NCBI RefSeq assembly: GCF_000020125.1
Contig: NC_010681.1
Location: 3,472,001-3,536,000, forward strand
Length of the DNA stretch: 64,000 nt
Direction of reading: 5' to 3'
Source: Paraburkholderia phytofirmans PsJN
GTDB taxonomy: Bacteria; Pseudomonadota; Gammaproteobacteria; Burkholderiales; Burkholderiaceae
The notes below the pieces were generated by a model. It saw nothing but the letters and a program-made list of their open reading frames with translations, had not been told where the DNA came from and ran no database searches. This document shows positions 16,294 to 26,493 of the stretch, in pieces (the first letter of the stretch is position 1; the number at the start of each line of letters is the position of its first letter). A program made the translations under genes and the position numbers.

Positions 16294-17514
16294 TCACGCA
16301 GCAGCGACAGGCGCCTTGGTCCCGTGCCACCTAACAACTAGAATCCGGCCGAGATAACACAGCAAGCCCGCCACGCCCACCGTCGCGCCCATGCCCTTGG
16401 GCGAACCGTCCTGCCAGAGTCCGACAGCAAGGCTCGACAACGCGCCAAGCGCCAACTGCACGGCGCCGAACACGGCGGCCGCGGCGCCGGCATTCTGCGG
16501 ATAGCGATGCATCAAATCGGTCGTGCAGTTGGCGGACAGAAGACCGACCACGCCGACCACAAAGAACAGCCCGAACACGATCGACCACAGACCGCCCCAG
16601 CCGGTCAGCGACACGAGACAGACAAACAGCGACGCAATGCAGCTCACGGTCGCGGCGAAAGAAATGATCGGCAGCGAACCGAGCCGGCCGACGAGCCGCG
16701 TATTCATGAAGTTGCCGAACATAATGCCGACGATATTCAGCGCGAACAGAAAGCCATAATGCTGCGCCGACACATGGAAATATTCGATGTAGACGAACGG
16801 CGTCGCGGTGATGTACGCGAACATCGACGCGAACGCCATGCCGCCGCACAGCATGTGCCCCCACGCAACCGGATCGCGTAGCAGCTTGCCATACGCGCCG
16901 AATGACTTCAGCAACGCCGAGTGCGCACGCTTCTCACGCGGCCAGGTTTCCGGCACTTTGAGAAACGCAGTGATTGCGCACACCGTGCCGAACAGCGTCA
17001 GCACGATAAACACCACGCGCCAGCCGCCGAGCAGCAGCAACTGTCCGCCGATGAGCGGCGCGAGTAACGGTCCGATCGACGTGACGATGGCAAGCATCGA
17101 CAACACGCGAGCGGCATCGGTCGGACCGTGGGCGTCGCGTGCGATGGCGCGCGCCAGCACCGAGGCGGCGCCCGCGCCCAGCGCCTGCACGAAGCGGAAC
17201 GTCACGAGCGAGCCGATCGAGAACGACATCGCGCAGGCCACGCTAGCCAGCGCGTACATGACGATGCCGCCGAGCAATACGGGCCGGCGGCCATAGGTAT
17301 CCGACAGCGGACCATAGAGCAGCATGCCGATCGAAAAGCCGAACATGAAGCTGGTGAGCGTGGTCTGCGCGGCGCCGGTGCTGATGGCGAACGCCTGCGC
17401 GATGGTCGGCAGGCTCGGCAGATACATGTCGATGGAAATCGGCCCGCATGCGGCAAGCGCACCGAGCAACAGAATCAGCCGGCCATCGGGCCGGCTTCTG
17501 GCGACGTGAGACAT
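16294..17514 (-). CDS. MFS drug exporter, Bcr/CflA family
   Basis: 406 residues with about 12 transmembrane helices. Proton-coupled efflux of the DHA1 (Bcr/CflA) type. The N-terminal pattern LGALAACGPISIDMYLPSLP and motif A GPLSDTYGRRP (about 68-78) are typical. Motif C appears as the Gly/Pro-rich SIGPLLAPLIGG. Substrate unknown; relatives export bicyclomycin, chloramphenicol or sulfonamides. Divergent from the EVE-like gene. Confidence 0.9.
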   Translation of the reverse strand: MSHVARSRPDGRLILLLGALAACGPISIDMYLPSLPTIAQAFAISTGAAQTTLTSFMFGFSIGMLLYGPLSDTYGRRPVLLGGIVMYALASVACAMSFSIGSLVTFRFVQALGAGAASVLARAIARDAHGPTDAARVLSMLAIVTSIGPLLAPLIGGQLLLLGGWRVVFIVLTLFGTVCAITAFLKVPETWPREKRAHSALLKSFGAYGKLLRDPVAWGHMLCGGMAFASMFAYITATPFVYIEYFHVSAQHYGFLFALNIVGIMFGNFMNTRLVGRLGSLPIISFAATVSCIASLFVCLVSLTGWGGLWSIVFGLFFVVGVVGLLSANCTTDLMHRYPQNAGAAAAVFGAVQLALGALSSLAVGLWQDGSPKGMGATVGVAGLLCYLGRILVVRWHGTKAPVAAA

Positions 17515-17772
17515 GGGAATCCAGATGAAGCGCCGCGCCGTTATCGGCAGCGGAACAGGTGAAACGGGGAAAACAGCAACTTGACAGCCTCAATTGTACG
17601 CGACGGTTAATACGACAGCCGGGCTCTGGACCAAGTCGCAAAGACGCACGTGCGGCGTCGACAACGCGCGGCAGCCACGTTGCCGATCGGTTAAGCTGCC
17701 GCCTGAGCGCTTCGGGTAACGCGCAAATCTTTGCGCAGCGCCCTTCCCGACCATTCTGTACGCGACCACGCG

Positions 17773-18258
17773 ATGACCGCATTCCTGCTGATCTGGAGCC
17801 CCAAGAAATGGCCATGGCCCGAGTTGCCCGACGTGGCCAAACGCGTGGTTGCGGGCGTCGCGGTGGCCGACGCGTGGGGCTGCGGATTTGCGCGCAGCAT
17901 CCTGCCGGGCGACCGCGTGTTCCTGCATCGCGTGGCGCAGGAACCGAAGGGTATCTTCGGCTCCGGCTATGTGACGCGCGCGCCGTACGAGGTCCCCGAT
18001 CCGGCCACGAAGCGCGGCTACCGTTTGTGCATCGACTTCGTGTACGACTGGCTCGTCGATGCACATGAAGGTGTGGTGATTCCGCGCGAGATGTTGCGCA
18101 CGCATCGTTTCTCCGTACAGACGTGGGACGCGCAGAGCTCGGGCACCGTGATCAAGCCGATGGCCGAAGGCGCATTGGAAAAGCGCTGGGCGGAACTGAC
18201 CGGCAAGCGCAAGCCGCCGAAGTTCGACACGCCGACGGGACCCACGCACAAAAACTAA
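17773..18258 (+). CDS. EVE-like (PUA fold) protein
   Basis: 161 residues starting [20 protein letters not shown]. The hydrophobic WSPKKW start and the later [20 protein letters not shown] strand pattern resemble EVE/PUA-like domains, which bind modified bases and often accompany McrBC-type or HNH nucleases. Here it stands alone with no nuclease nearby. The assignment is by pattern recall and moderate. The start at 17773 was chosen over 17731 because it begins at the domain edge. Confidence 0.6.
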   Translation: MTAFLLIWSPKKWPWPELPDVAKRVVAGVAVADAWGCGFARSILPGDRVFLHRVAQEPKGIFGSGYVTRAPYEVPDPATKRGYRLCIDFVYDWLVDAHEGVVIPREMLRTHRFSVQTWDAQSSGTVIKPMAEGALEKRWAELTGKRKPPKFDTPTGPTHKN

Positions 18259-18312
18259 GCAAGCGGCCCGCTGCGCAGGCGCATCCGGAAAACCTGTTCA
18301 CGCTGACTCCGG

Positions 18313-18318
18313 TACAAT
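18313..18318 (+). promoter_or_regulatory. -10-like box before hemL
   Basis: TACAAT lies 80 bp before the hemL start. The -35 region is weak. Confidence 0.35.
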
Positions 18319-18397
18319 TTCCCCACCTATCCCAGTGCCGCGCGACTCGCCGAGAGGCCATCCGCGTTGCTGCGCAACCCCAATTCCAGTCATCGCC

Positions 18398-19681
18398 ATG
18401 TCCAGAAACGAAACCCTTTTTGAACGCGCGCAACGCACCATTCCCGGCGGCGTGAACTCGCCGGTGCGGGCCTTCCGCTCGGTCGGCGGCACGCCGCGCT
18501 TTATCGAGCGCGCGCAAGGCCCGTACTTCTGGGATGCGGACGGTCAGCGTTATATCGACTACATCGGCTCATGGGGCCCGATGATCCTCGGCCACGTCCA
18601 TCCGGAAGTTCTCGAAGCCGTGCAGCGCGTGCTGGGCAACGGATTCTCGTTCGGTGCGCCGACCGAATCGGAAGTGGAAATCGCCGAAGAAATCTGCAAG
18701 CTGGTGCCCTCCATCGAACAGGTCCGCATGGTGTCGAGCGGCACCGAGGCGACCATGAGCGCGCTGCGCCTTGCGCGCGGCTTCACGAACCGTAGCCGTA
18801 TCGTCAAGTTCGAAGGCTGCTATCACGGCCACGCGGACAGTCTGCTGGTCAAGGCCGGCTCGGGCCTGCTGACCTTCGGCAATCCGACTTCGGCGGGCGT
18901 GCCGGCAGATATCGCCAAGCACACCACCGTGCTCGAGTACAACAACGTTGCCGAACTCGAAGAAGCATTCAAGGCGTTCGGCAACGAGATCGCCTCGGTG
19001 ATCGTCGAGCCGGTGGCCGGCAACATGAACCTCGTGCGCGCCACGCCCGAATTCCTGCAAGCCTTGCGGCGCCTGTGTACCGAGCACGGCTCGGTGTTGA
19101 TTTTCGACGAAGTGATGTGCGGCTTTCGCGTCGCCCTGGGTGGCGCGCAAGAGGTCTACGGCATCACGCCGGATCTGACGTGCCTAGGCAAGGTGATCGG
19201 CGGCGGCATGCCGGCAGCGGCTTTCGGCGGCCGGCGCGACATCATGGCCCATCTCGCGCCGCTCGGCGGCGTCTACCAGGCGGGCACGCTCTCGGGTAAC
19301 CCGATCGCGGTCGCCGCCGGCCTGAAAACGCTGCAACTGATCCAGGCGCCGGGCTTTTACGACACGCTGGCCACGCGCACCGCGCGCCTCGTGCAGGGTC
19401 TCGCGAACGTGGCGCGCGAAGCCAAGGTGCCGTTCGCGGCCGATTCGCTCGGCGGCATGTTCGGCCTCTACTTCACCGACTCGATCCCGACCAGCTTCGC
19501 AGAAGTCACGAAGAGCGACGTGCCGCGCTTCAACGCGTTCTTCCACAAGATGCTCGACGCCGGCGTGTACTTCGCGCCTTCGGCGTATGAGGCGGGCTTC
19601 GTTTCGATCGTTCACGACGACGCAATCGTCGACGCCACGATCGACGCCGCGCGCGGCGCGTTCGCGTCGCTCGCGGCCTGA
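18398..19681 (+). CDS. hemL: Glutamate-1-semialdehyde 2,1-aminomutase
   Basis: 427 residues. PLP enzyme converting glutamate-1-semialdehyde to 5-aminolevulinate, the precursor of tetrapyrroles. The start [20 protein letters not shown] is family-typical. The PLP Lys is Lys265 in [32 protein letters not shown] and [10 protein letters not shown] are also intact. It precedes the riboflavin genes but is separated from ribD by about 70 bp. Confidence 0.97.
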   Translation: MSRNETLFERAQRTIPGGVNSPVRAFRSVGGTPRFIERAQGPYFWDADGQRYIDYIGSWGPMILGHVHPEVLEAVQRVLGNGFSFGAPTESEVEIAEEICKLVPSIEQVRMVSSGTEATMSALRLARGFTNRSRIVKFEGCYHGHADSLLVKAGSGLLTFGNPTSAGVPADIAKHTTVLEYNNVAELEEAFKAFGNEIASVIVEPVAGNMNLVRATPEFLQALRRLCTEHGSVLIFDEVMCGFRVALGGAQEVYGITPDLTCLGKVIGGGMPAAAFGGRRDIMAHLAPLGGVYQAGTLSGNPIAVAAGLKTLQLIQAPGFYDTLATRTARLVQGLANVAREAKVPFAADSLGGMFGLYFTDSIPTSFAEVTKSDVPRFNAFFHKMLDAGVYFAPSAYEAGFVSIVHDDAIVDATIDAARGAFASLAA

Positions 19682-19752
19682 AGCCGGCGAGACAACCTAC
19701 CGCTAAAACCGAAACCCATTACAGCCTAGCCACCGTACCCGACCGGACACCG

Positions 19753-20904
19753 ATGTTTTCGCAAACCGATTTCGTCCATATGGAACGCGCGCTCGCGTTG
19801 GCCAAGCGCGGCATGTACACCACCGACCCGAATCCGCGGGTCGGCTGCGTGCTCGTCAAGAACGGCGAGGTGATCGGCGAAGGCTTTACGCAACCGGCCG
19901 GCCAGGACCATGCCGAGATCCGCGCGCTGAAAGACGCCCGCTCGCGCGGTCACGATCTGCGCGGGGCCACGGCCTACGTGACGCTGGAGCCGTGCAGCCA
20001 TTTCGGGCGCACGCCGCCGTGCGCGAATGCTTTGATCGAAGCCCAGGTCGCGCGTGTTGTCGCGGCAATGGAAGATCCCAATCCGCAGGTATCCGGGCGC
20101 GGTCTCGCCATGTTGCGCGACGCCGGCATCGAAGTACGCTGTGGACTGTTGGCCCACGAAGCGCACGAACTCAATATCGGCTTCGTCTCGCGCATGACAC
20201 GCGGCCGCCCGTGGGTACGCATGAAGGTGGCGGCCTCGCTGGATGGACGCACCGGCTTGCCTTCGGGCGACAGCCAATGGATCACTGGCGAAGCGGCGCG
20301 CGCCGACGGCCACGCCTGGCGCGCCCGCGCGTCGGCGATTTTGACGGGCATCGGCACGGTCAGGGAGGACAATCCGCGCATGACGGTGCGGGCTGTCGAT
20401 ACGCCGCGCCAGCCGCAACGCGTACTGATAGACAGCCAGCTCGACGTGCCGCCGGACGCACAGATTCTGGCCGGCGCATCCACGCTGATCTTCTGCGGCA
20501 ATCTGGATGGGCGACATACCGATCGCGCCGCCGCGTTGCGCGATCGCGGCGCGGAGATCGTCCAATTGGCGAACCCGGCCGGCAAGGTCGATCTGCCTGC
20601 GGTGCTCAAAGTGCTCGGCCAGCGCAACGTCAACGAACTGCATGTCGAGGCGGGCTACAAGCTGAACGGCTCGCTGCTGCGCGAAGGCTGCGTCGATGAA
20701 TTGCTCGTGTATCTCGCGCCGAGCCTGCTCGGCATGGATTCGATGAGTATGTTCAATCTGAGCGCGCCCGAAACGCTCGAGGGCCGCGTCAAACTGAACT
20801 TCCATGCGGTCGACCGGATCGGCGAAGATGTGCGGATTCTCGCGCGCTTTATGCCCCAACCCGGACCCGGCAACGAGCCCGCGACCCCACCCGTTTCGAA
20901 ATGA
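19753..20904 (+). CDS. ribD: Bifunctional riboflavin deaminase/reductase RibD
   Basis: 383 residues. The N-terminal deaminase (about 1-145) has the zinc site HAE (in GQDHAEIRAL) and PCSHFGRTPPCANAL. The C-terminal NADPH-dependent reductase (about 150-365) contains RPWVRMKVAASLDGRTGLPSG and VNELHVEAGYKLNGSLL. It catalyses the second and third steps of riboflavin synthesis. First gene of ribD-ribE-ribB-ribH-nusB. Confidence 0.97.
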   Translation: MFSQTDFVHMERALALAKRGMYTTDPNPRVGCVLVKNGEVIGEGFTQPAGQDHAEIRALKDARSRGHDLRGATAYVTLEPCSHFGRTPPCANALIEAQVARVVAAMEDPNPQVSGRGLAMLRDAGIEVRCGLLAHEAHELNIGFVSRMTRGRPWVRMKVAASLDGRTGLPSGDSQWITGEAARADGHAWRARASAILTGIGTVREDNPRMTVRAVDTPRQPQRVLIDSQLDVPPDAQILAGASTLIFCGNLDGRHTDRAAALRDRGAEIVQLANPAGKVDLPAVLKVLGQRNVNELHVEAGYKLNGSLLREGCVDELLVYLAPSLLGMDSMSMFNLSAPETLEGRVKLNFHAVDRIGEDVRILARFMPQPGPGNEPATPPVSK

Positions 20905-20919
20905 TCGAGGATTAGTACG

Positions 20920-21534
20920 ATGTTCACAGGAATCGTCGCGGCCGTGGGCCGCATTGAATCAGTCAAACCGCTCGGCACGGACGGCGACGCGGGCGTGCGC
21001 CTGAACGTCGAAGCCGGTGGCCTCGATCTCGACGACGTGCAACTCGGCGACAGCATAACCATTCAGGGCGCCTGCATGACCGTGGTCGCAAAGACCGCCC
21101 ACTCGTTCGAAGTCGACGTCTCGCGCGAAAGCCTGAACTGCACGGCGGGCCTCGGCGAGACCGGCGAAGTCAATCTCGAAAAAGCGCTGCGCGCTCACGA
21201 CCGGCTCGGCGGCCATATCGTTTCCGGCCATGTGGACGGCCTCGGCACGGTCACGCATTTCGCGCCGGTCGGCGAATCGCACGAACTGCGCGTGCTGGCT
21301 CCGCGCGAGATCGGCCGCTATCTGGCGTTCAAAGGCTCTATCACTGTCAACGGCGTGAGCTTGACCGTCAACTCGGTTAAAGATCGCGACGATGGCTGCG
21401 AATTCTCGATCAACCTGATTCCGCACACGGTCGAAGTGACCGCGCTCAAGCGCCTGCGTGAAGGTACGCAGGTGAATCTGGAGATCGATCTGATTGCGCG
21501 CTACGTCGAGCGCATGCTCAACGCGCCGAAATAA
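20920..21534 (+). CDS. ribE: Riboflavin synthase, alpha chain
   Basis: 204 residues starting MFTGIVAAVG, the invariant N-terminus. Two lumazine-binding repeats are visible (about 1-97 and 98-195); the second holds GHIVSGHVDGLG and ITVNGVSLTVNSV. It dismutates two 6,7-dimethyl-8-ribityllumazine molecules into riboflavin. Sixteen bp downstream of ribD. Confidence 0.97.
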   Translation: MFTGIVAAVGRIESVKPLGTDGDAGVRLNVEAGGLDLDDVQLGDSITIQGACMTVVAKTAHSFEVDVSRESLNCTAGLGETGEVNLEKALRAHDRLGGHIVSGHVDGLGTVTHFAPVGESHELRVLAPREIGRYLAFKGSITVNGVSLTVNSVKDRDDGCEFSINLIPHTVEVTALKRLREGTQVNLEIDLIARYVERMLNAPK

Positions 21535-21562
21535 CAGGCCGCAAGCCCGGCTATGCATAAGT

Positions 21563-21587
21563 CGGAGGCGGCGCCTCACCGCCTCCG
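21563..21587 (+). repeat. Inverted repeat after ribE
   Basis: CGGAGGCGG pairs with CCGCCTCCG across a 7-nt loop. No T run follows. It might attenuate transcription between ribE and ribB. No FMN riboswitch consensus was found in the 200-bp gap. Confidence 0.4.
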
Positions 21588-21735
21588 GCCGGTTCATGCG
21601 GCCATCGTTTTCAACGAGCATAGCAACGGCGGACGGCTCATCGCCAGTCGACCAAATGGCCTATGCCGTTCGGCGGAGGCGACTTGGGCCCGCGCGTGGC
21701 GTAAAATACGCGCTTTCTTCGAAACTCTCGCCAAC

Positions 21736-22872
21736 ATGACGCTCGCCTCCACTCTAGAGATCATTGCCGAACTGAAAGCAGGCCGGATGGTGATCCTCGT
21801 CGACGAAGAAGACCGCGAAAACGAGGGCGACCTCGTGATCGCCGCCGAATTCGTCACGCCGGAAGCGATCAACTTCATGGCCCGCTACGGCCGCGGTCTG
21901 ATCTGCCTGACACTCACGCAGGAACGCTGCAAGCTGCTGAATCTGCCGCTCATGACCTACCGCAACGGCACGCAGTACGGCACCGCGTTCACGGTCAGCA
22001 TCGAAGCGGCCGAAGGCGTCACCACCGGCATTTCGGCTGCGGACCGCGCCCGCACGATCGCCGCAGCGGTCGCGCCGGACGCCAAGGCAGAGCACATCGT
22101 GCAGCCGGGCCATGTGTTCCCGATCATGGCGCAGCCCGGCGGCGTACTGGTGCGCGCCGGCCATACCGAAGCGGGCTGCGACTTCACCCAACTGGCCGGG
22201 CTCACGCCGGCCGCGGTGATCTGCGAAGTCATCAAGGACGACGGCACGATGGCACGCCTGCCGGACTTGATGGAATTCGCCAGCGAACACGGTCTGAAAA
22301 TCGGCACGATCGCGGATCTGATCCACTATCGCAGCCGCACCGAGTCGATCGTCGAGCGGATTTGCGAGCGCACCATGCAGACCGCGCGCGGCGCATTCCG
22401 CGCGGTCATGTATCTGGACCAGCCGAGCGGCCAGCCGCATATCGCGCTGGTGCGCGGTACGCCGTGCACGGATCAGGACACGCTGGTGCGCGTGCATGAA
22501 CCGCTGTCGGTGCTGGACCTGCTGGAAGTCGGCGAATCCACCCATTCGTGGACGCTGGACGCAGCCATGAAAGAAATCGCCGCGCGCGACTGCGGCGTGA
22601 TCGTGCTGCTGAACTGCGGCGACTCGAAGGACCATCTGATCGACGTTTTCAAGGCGTTCGACTCGAAGGAAAAAGCCGACGCACTCAAACGCCGCCCGGT
22701 CGACTTCAAGACGTACGGCATCGGCGCGCAGATTTTACGTGAGCTCGGTGTCGGCAAGATGCAGGTGCTGTCGAACCCGCGCAAGCTGGGCAGCATGTCG
22801 GGCTACGGTCTCGAAGTCACGGGCTTCGTGCCGATGCCAGGCGGCGAGACACAAGCTCCGCAACACGGCTGA
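21736..22872 (+). CDS. ribB: 3,4-dihydroxy-2-butanone-4-phosphate synthase with degenerate GTP cyclohydrolase II domain (RibBX-like)
   Basis: 378 residues. The N-terminal domain (about 1-205) is a full DHBP synthase, with [14 protein letters not shown] (26-39) and [11 protein letters not shown] (140-150), making the four-carbon unit for lumazine. The C-terminal domain (about 215-370) keeps the fold-level motif [16 protein letters not shown] of GTP cyclohydrolase II but lacks the three zinc cysteines: after VRVH (251-254) it reads [12 protein letters not shown] instead of the SECLTGD...C.C block. It should therefore not open GTP, and a separate ribA is expected elsewhere. The start at 21736 gives the usual N-terminus; the open frame extends back to 21553. 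Confidence 0.93.
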   Translation: MTLASTLEIIAELKAGRMVILVDEEDRENEGDLVIAAEFVTPEAINFMARYGRGLICLTLTQERCKLLNLPLMTYRNGTQYGTAFTVSIEAAEGVTTGISAADRARTIAAAVAPDAKAEHIVQPGHVFPIMAQPGGVLVRAGHTEAGCDFTQLAGLTPAAVICEVIKDDGTMARLPDLMEFASEHGLKIGTIADLIHYRSRTESIVERICERTMQTARGAFRAVMYLDQPSGQPHIALVRGTPCTDQDTLVRVHEPLSVLDLLEVGESTHSWTLDAAMKEIAARDCGVIVLLNCGDSKDHLIDVFKAFDSKEKADALKRRPVDFKTYGIGAQILRELGVGKMQVLSNPRKLGSMSGYGLEVTGFVPMPGGETQAPQHG

Positions 22873-22921
22873 TCCGACCATTCACGCGCTTCGCGCCCAC
22901 TCAAAACACTACGGAATTCAC

Positions 22922-23428
22922 ATGGAAATCGGACAATACCAACCGAACCTCGACGGCGACGGACTGCGTATCGGCATCGTCCAGGCGCGCTTTAACGAGC
23001 CCGTTTGCAATGGCCTCGCAGACTCCTGCATCGAAGAACTCGAACGCCTCGGCGTGACCGGCGAAGACGTGCTGCTCGTCACCGTGCCGGGCGCGTTGGA
23101 AATCCCGCTGGCACTGCAAAAGCTCGCCGAAAGCGCGCAATTCGACGCACTGATCGCGCTCGGCGCGGTGATTCGCGGTGAAACGTACCACTTCGAACTG
23201 GTCTCGAACGAAAGCGGCGCGGGCATCACGCGCATCGGCCTCGACTTCGGCATTCCGGTCGCGAACGCGGTGCTGACTACCGAAAACGACGAGCAAGCCG
23301 TCGCGCGCATGACCGAAAAGGGTCGTGACGCGGCGCGCGTGGCCGTCGAAATGGCGAATCTCGCCGTCGCGCTCGAACAACTCGGCGGCGACGACGAAGA
23401 AGAAGACGAAGAAGAGGAAGAGGCATGA
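22922..23428 (+). CDS. ribH: 6,7-dimethyl-8-ribityllumazine synthase
   Basis: 168 residues. Condenses the ribB product with the pyrimidine intermediate; forms pentamers or 60-mers. Motifs: [28 protein letters not shown] and [14 protein letters not shown] with the catalytic His. The C-terminus has an unusual run of Asp/Glu (residues about 155-167) after the fold ends. Its stop overlaps the nusB start (ATGA), so the two are coupled. Confidence 0.97.
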   Translation: MEIGQYQPNLDGDGLRIGIVQARFNEPVCNGLADSCIEELERLGVTGEDVLLVTVPGALEIPLALQKLAESAQFDALIALGAVIRGETYHFELVSNESGAGITRIGLDFGIPVANAVLTTENDEQAVARMTEKGRDAARVAVEMANLAVALEQLGGDDEEEDEEEEEA

Positions 23429-23859
23429 AGAGCGCACGCCGACGCTCCCGCGAACTGGCCACGCAGGGGCTTTACCAGTGGCTGCTGTCGGGCTCGCCCG
23501 GCGGTGAAATCGACGCGCAACTGCGCGGCGCGCAAGGCTTCGACAAGGCCGACCACGAACATCTGGACGCCATTCTGCATGGCGTGATCCGCGATTCGGA
23601 AGCCCTCTCCGCGGCAATCGCTCCGTGTCTGGACCGTCCGATTGAGCAGCTCTCGCCGGTCGAACGCGCCGTGCTGCTGGTAGCCGCGTTTGAACTGAAG
23701 AATCACGTCGACATCCCTTATCGCGTGGTCATCAACGAAGCGGTCGAGCTCGCCAAGACGTTCGGCGGCGCGGACGGCTACAAGTACGTGAACGGCGTGC
23801 TGGACAAGCTGTCGGCACAACTGCGCGTGGATGAGACGCAGGCCGCTCGCAAGCGTTGA
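23425..23859 (+). CDS. nusB: Transcription antitermination factor NusB
   Basis: 144 residues; binds boxA RNA with NusE (S10) in rRNA antitermination. Typical features: [19 protein letters not shown] at the N-terminus, and [20 protein letters not shown] then [26 protein letters not shown] in the C-terminal half. The ribH-nusB order is widespread in proteobacteria. Confidence 0.97.
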   Translation: MKSARRRSRELATQGLYQWLLSGSPGGEIDAQLRGAQGFDKADHEHLDAILHGVIRDSEALSAAIAPCLDRPIEQLSPVERAVLLVAAFELKNHVDIPYRVVINEAVELAKTFGGADGYKYVNGVLDKLSAQLRVDETQAARKR

Positions 23860-24008
23860 GCGCAAGGCGCGATGCTGGCAGCTTGATTGCCGTCATGCGC
23901 CTCGCTGAATGGATGCGGCGCGAATGAATCGCCTGCAAGGACGCCGTTTCGAGCATAAGCACTCGCGTCGAACGTCGTCCCGCTTTGCTTCTGACTGGAT
24001 TTAATCGT

Positions 24009-25205
24009 ATGAACTCCGTGACCGAACCCTTGGTGCGGCTTGCTGCGCGTGTCGACGCCATCCAGCCTTTCTATGTGATGGAACTGGCCAAGGAGGCCGC
24101 GCTTCTTGAGCGCGACGGCCGCGACATCATTCATATGGGCATCGGCGAACCCGATTTCACCGCGCCCGAGCCGGTTATCGAGGCGGCCGCGAGCGCACTG
24201 CGCCGTGGCGTCACGCAATACACCAGCGCGCTCGGTCTGCACGCGCTGCGCGAAGCGATCTCGGCGCATTACGCCGACTTCTATGGCGTCGACGTGGATC
24301 CGGCGCGGATCGTCGTTACCGCAGGTGCATCGGCCGCGTTGCTGCTGGCTTGCGCGGCGCTCGTCGATCGCGACGACGAAGTGCTGATGCCCGACCCGTG
24401 CTATCCGTGCAACCGCCATTTCGTGATCGCCGCCGAAGGCAGGCCGGTGATGGTGCCTAGCGGCCCGGCCGAACGTTTCCAACTCACCGCCGCCGACGTC
24501 GAGCGCCTCTGGAACGAGCACACCCGTGGCGTGCTGCTGGCGTCGCCGTCGAACCCGACCGGCACGTCGATCGAACCGGCTGAGCTGGAGCGCATCGTCA
24601 AGGCCGTGCGGGCGCGTGGCGGCTTTACCATCGTCGACGAGATCTACCAGGGGCTGAGCTACGACGCGAAGCCCGTGTCGGCGCTCTCGTTTGGCGACGA
24701 CGTGATCACCGTCAACAGCTTCTCGAAGTACTTCAACATGACGGGCTGGCGCCTGGGCTGGCTGGTGGTGCCGCCCGGCATGGTCAGCGCGTTCGAAAAA
24801 CTCGCGCAAAATCTGTTCATCTGCGCTTCCGCGCTCGCCCAGCACGCGGCGCTCGCCTGCTTCGAGCCGGAAACGATCGCGATCTACGAAGCGCGGCGCC
24901 AGGAATTCAAGCGTCGCCGCGACTTCATCGCGCCGGCTCTGGAATCGCTCGGTTTCTCCGTGCCGGTGATGCCCGACGGCGCTTTCTACGTGTACGCCGA
25001 TTGCCGCACGGTTGCGCATTCCGCGGCCGGCGACAGCGCGGCGCTTACCAAGGCGATGCTCCACGACGCGGGCGTGGTGCTGGTGCCGGGCATGGATTTC
25101 GGCACGCATGCGCCGAAGGACTACATCCGGCTGTCGTACGCGACCGCCTATCCGAAGCTGGAAGAGGCCGTCGACCGGCTGGCGAAATTGTTCGGCAAAG
25201 CCTGA
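24009..25205 (+). CDS. Class I/II pyridoxal phosphate aminotransferase
   Basis: 398 residues, fold type I. The PLP Lys is Lys240 in NSFSKYFNMTGWRLG; SNPTGT (181-186) and DEIYQGLSY (210-218) are standard. It is likely to transaminate an amino acid such as aspartate, alanine or an aromatic one; specificity cannot be read from sequence. The start at 24009 was chosen over 23985 as nearer the fold; neither has a strong ribosome-binding site. Ends at a bidirectional terminator. Confidence 0.9.
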   Translation: MNSVTEPLVRLAARVDAIQPFYVMELAKEAALLERDGRDIIHMGIGEPDFTAPEPVIEAAASALRRGVTQYTSALGLHALREAISAHYADFYGVDVDPARIVVTAGASAALLLACAALVDRDDEVLMPDPCYPCNRHFVIAAEGRPVMVPSGPAERFQLTAADVERLWNEHTRGVLLASPSNPTGTSIEPAELERIVKAVRARGGFTIVDEIYQGLSYDAKPVSALSFGDDVITVNSFSKYFNMTGWRLGWLVVPPGMVSAFEKLAQNLFICASALAQHAALACFEPETIAIYEARRQEFKRRRDFIAPALESLGFSVPVMPDGAFYVYADCRTVAHSAAGDSAALTKAMLHDAGVVLVPGMDFGTHAPKDYIRLSYATAYPKLEEAVDRLAKLFGKA

Positions 25206-25235
25206 GCGAAGCAGCTCACTCTCAGTCGCCAGACG

Positions 25236-25269
25236 AAAAAAAGGACACGCCAGATGGGTGTCCTTTTTT
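25236..25269 (+). terminator. Bidirectional Rho-independent terminator
   Basis: GGACAC/GTGTCC is flanked by A on the left and T on the right, so it works in both directions for the converging aminotransferase and lytic transglycosylase genes. Confidence 0.9.
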
Positions 25270-25311
25270 GTTGCCGCTCCTGCATGGAGCCGCAAGTCTA
25301 CGCTTCCAACC

Positions 25312-26493
25312 TCAAGCGCCTAGCTCAGACGCCGACGCCACATGCTTCGTCGCGTTGGCGCTCGCATCGTCCTGCTCGGCGGAAACCGGCGCCTTGACCG
25401 GTGTCGCCGCGCTCAACTGATGACTGCCCTCGAGCGTCACCTGCACGCGCTTGCCATTGCTGCTGGCGGGCGCAGCCGTGTTGGTCGACGCCGTCAAAAC
25501 CGGCGCCTGCGGTGCGTTGATCGGCACCTTGCGGCCACGCGCCACGTCACGCAGACGGGCACGCTCGGCCATGACCTTGGCGCCGTAGCCGCCGTCGTCC
25601 GGCGAGGTCGAGCCGACGTACAGACGCAAACCGCCCGGCAGCGAGCCGCCACGTGCGATGCAATCCTTCAGCACCAGCGCGCCCACCTTGATGTTCGCGA
25701 CCGGTTCGAGCGCCGCGCTCTGACCGCCGAAATACTGGAACTTGTCCGAGTGCACCTTGGACATCACCTGCATCAGGCCTTGTGCGCCGACGCCGCTCTC
25801 GGCGTACGGGTTGAAGCCCGACTCGATTGCCATTACTGAAAGCAACAGCAACGGATCGAGACCGACTTCGCGGCCGGTGTCGAACGCCGCCTTCACGAGC
25901 TCGCTAACGGGCTCCTGAGCGACGCGATAGCGCCGTGCCAGAAATGACGCAACCAGGTCCTGCTCGCGGGTCGAGATCAGGACGCGGTCGTCGCGTGCGT
26001 CGGCGGATACGCGTTGCGACGGGATCAGGCTCGCCAGCGCGGTAACGCTTTGCATGGTGCGCGGGTCGAGGCCGTTCAGCGCTGCGACGCCCATGCCGGT
26101 CGAGCCGGCTGTGTCGAATGCGTTGTCAAAGCCGGAGTTGCCCGCGGTGACAGTGTTGCCGTTGTTCGTGCCGCTCACGGCATCGGGGCCGTTCGTGTTG
26201 GCGGTCAGCGAGTCGTCCGAGGACGCGCGCGCGGGCGGTCCGAAAGCCGGCAGCGGGTTGCCCTGAAGCAGACGGGCGGGACCGGCTTGCACAGCGGCGG
26301 AGATGACCGGCATCAACTTGGCGGCTAGCGTGCCGCGCAGGGCCGGCATCAGCCACAGTGCGACTGTCAGCACCACCGCGATACCGCCGACGATGCTGAA
26401 CAGGTGATGACTCATTCGCGTCCCGCGACGCAGCGCACCACGCACAACTTGCGCGATACGCTCATCGGGACGCCACGATAACCAGGCGTTCAT
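25312..26493 (-). CDS. Membrane-anchored lytic transglycosylase (SLT domain)
   Basis: 393 residues. One transmembrane helix (about 31-50), a Gly/Asn/Ser-rich linker (about 90-135), then an SLT domain (about 195-310) with catalytic Glu224 in MAIESGFNPYAES and GAQGLMQVM. It should cleave peptidoglycan between MurNAc and GlcNAc to 1,6-anhydro ends in the periplasm. The C-terminal ~60 residues are Ala/Ser/Thr-rich. A long structured region precedes it. Confidence 0.92.
   Translation of the reverse strand: MNAWLSWRPDERIAQVVRGALRRGTRMSHHLFSIVGGIAVVLTVALWLMPALRGTLAAKLMPVISAAVQAGPARLLQGNPLPAFGPPARASSDDSLTANTNGPDAVSGTNNGNTVTAGNSGFDNAFDTAGSTGMGVAALNGLDPRTMQSVTALASLIPSQRVSADARDDRVLISTREQDLVASFLARRYRVAQEPVSELVKAAFDTGREVGLDPLLLLSVMAIESGFNPYAESGVGAQGLMQVMSKVHSDKFQYFGGQSAALEPVANIKVGALVLKDCIARGGSLPGGLRLYVGSTSPDDGGYGAKVMAERARLRDVARGRKVPINAPQAPVLTASTNTAAPASSNGKRVQVTLEGSHQLSAATPVKAPVSAEQDDASANATKHVASASELGA

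Noticed and set aside
21535..21735. FMN riboswitch before ribB
   Set aside because: The conserved RFN blocks were looked for in the gap and not seen; only a plain inverted repeat is there.
23778..25295. 505-residue minus-strand ORF over nusB and the aminotransferase
   Set aside because: Shadow ORF; aminotransferase motifs on the other strand are unambiguous.
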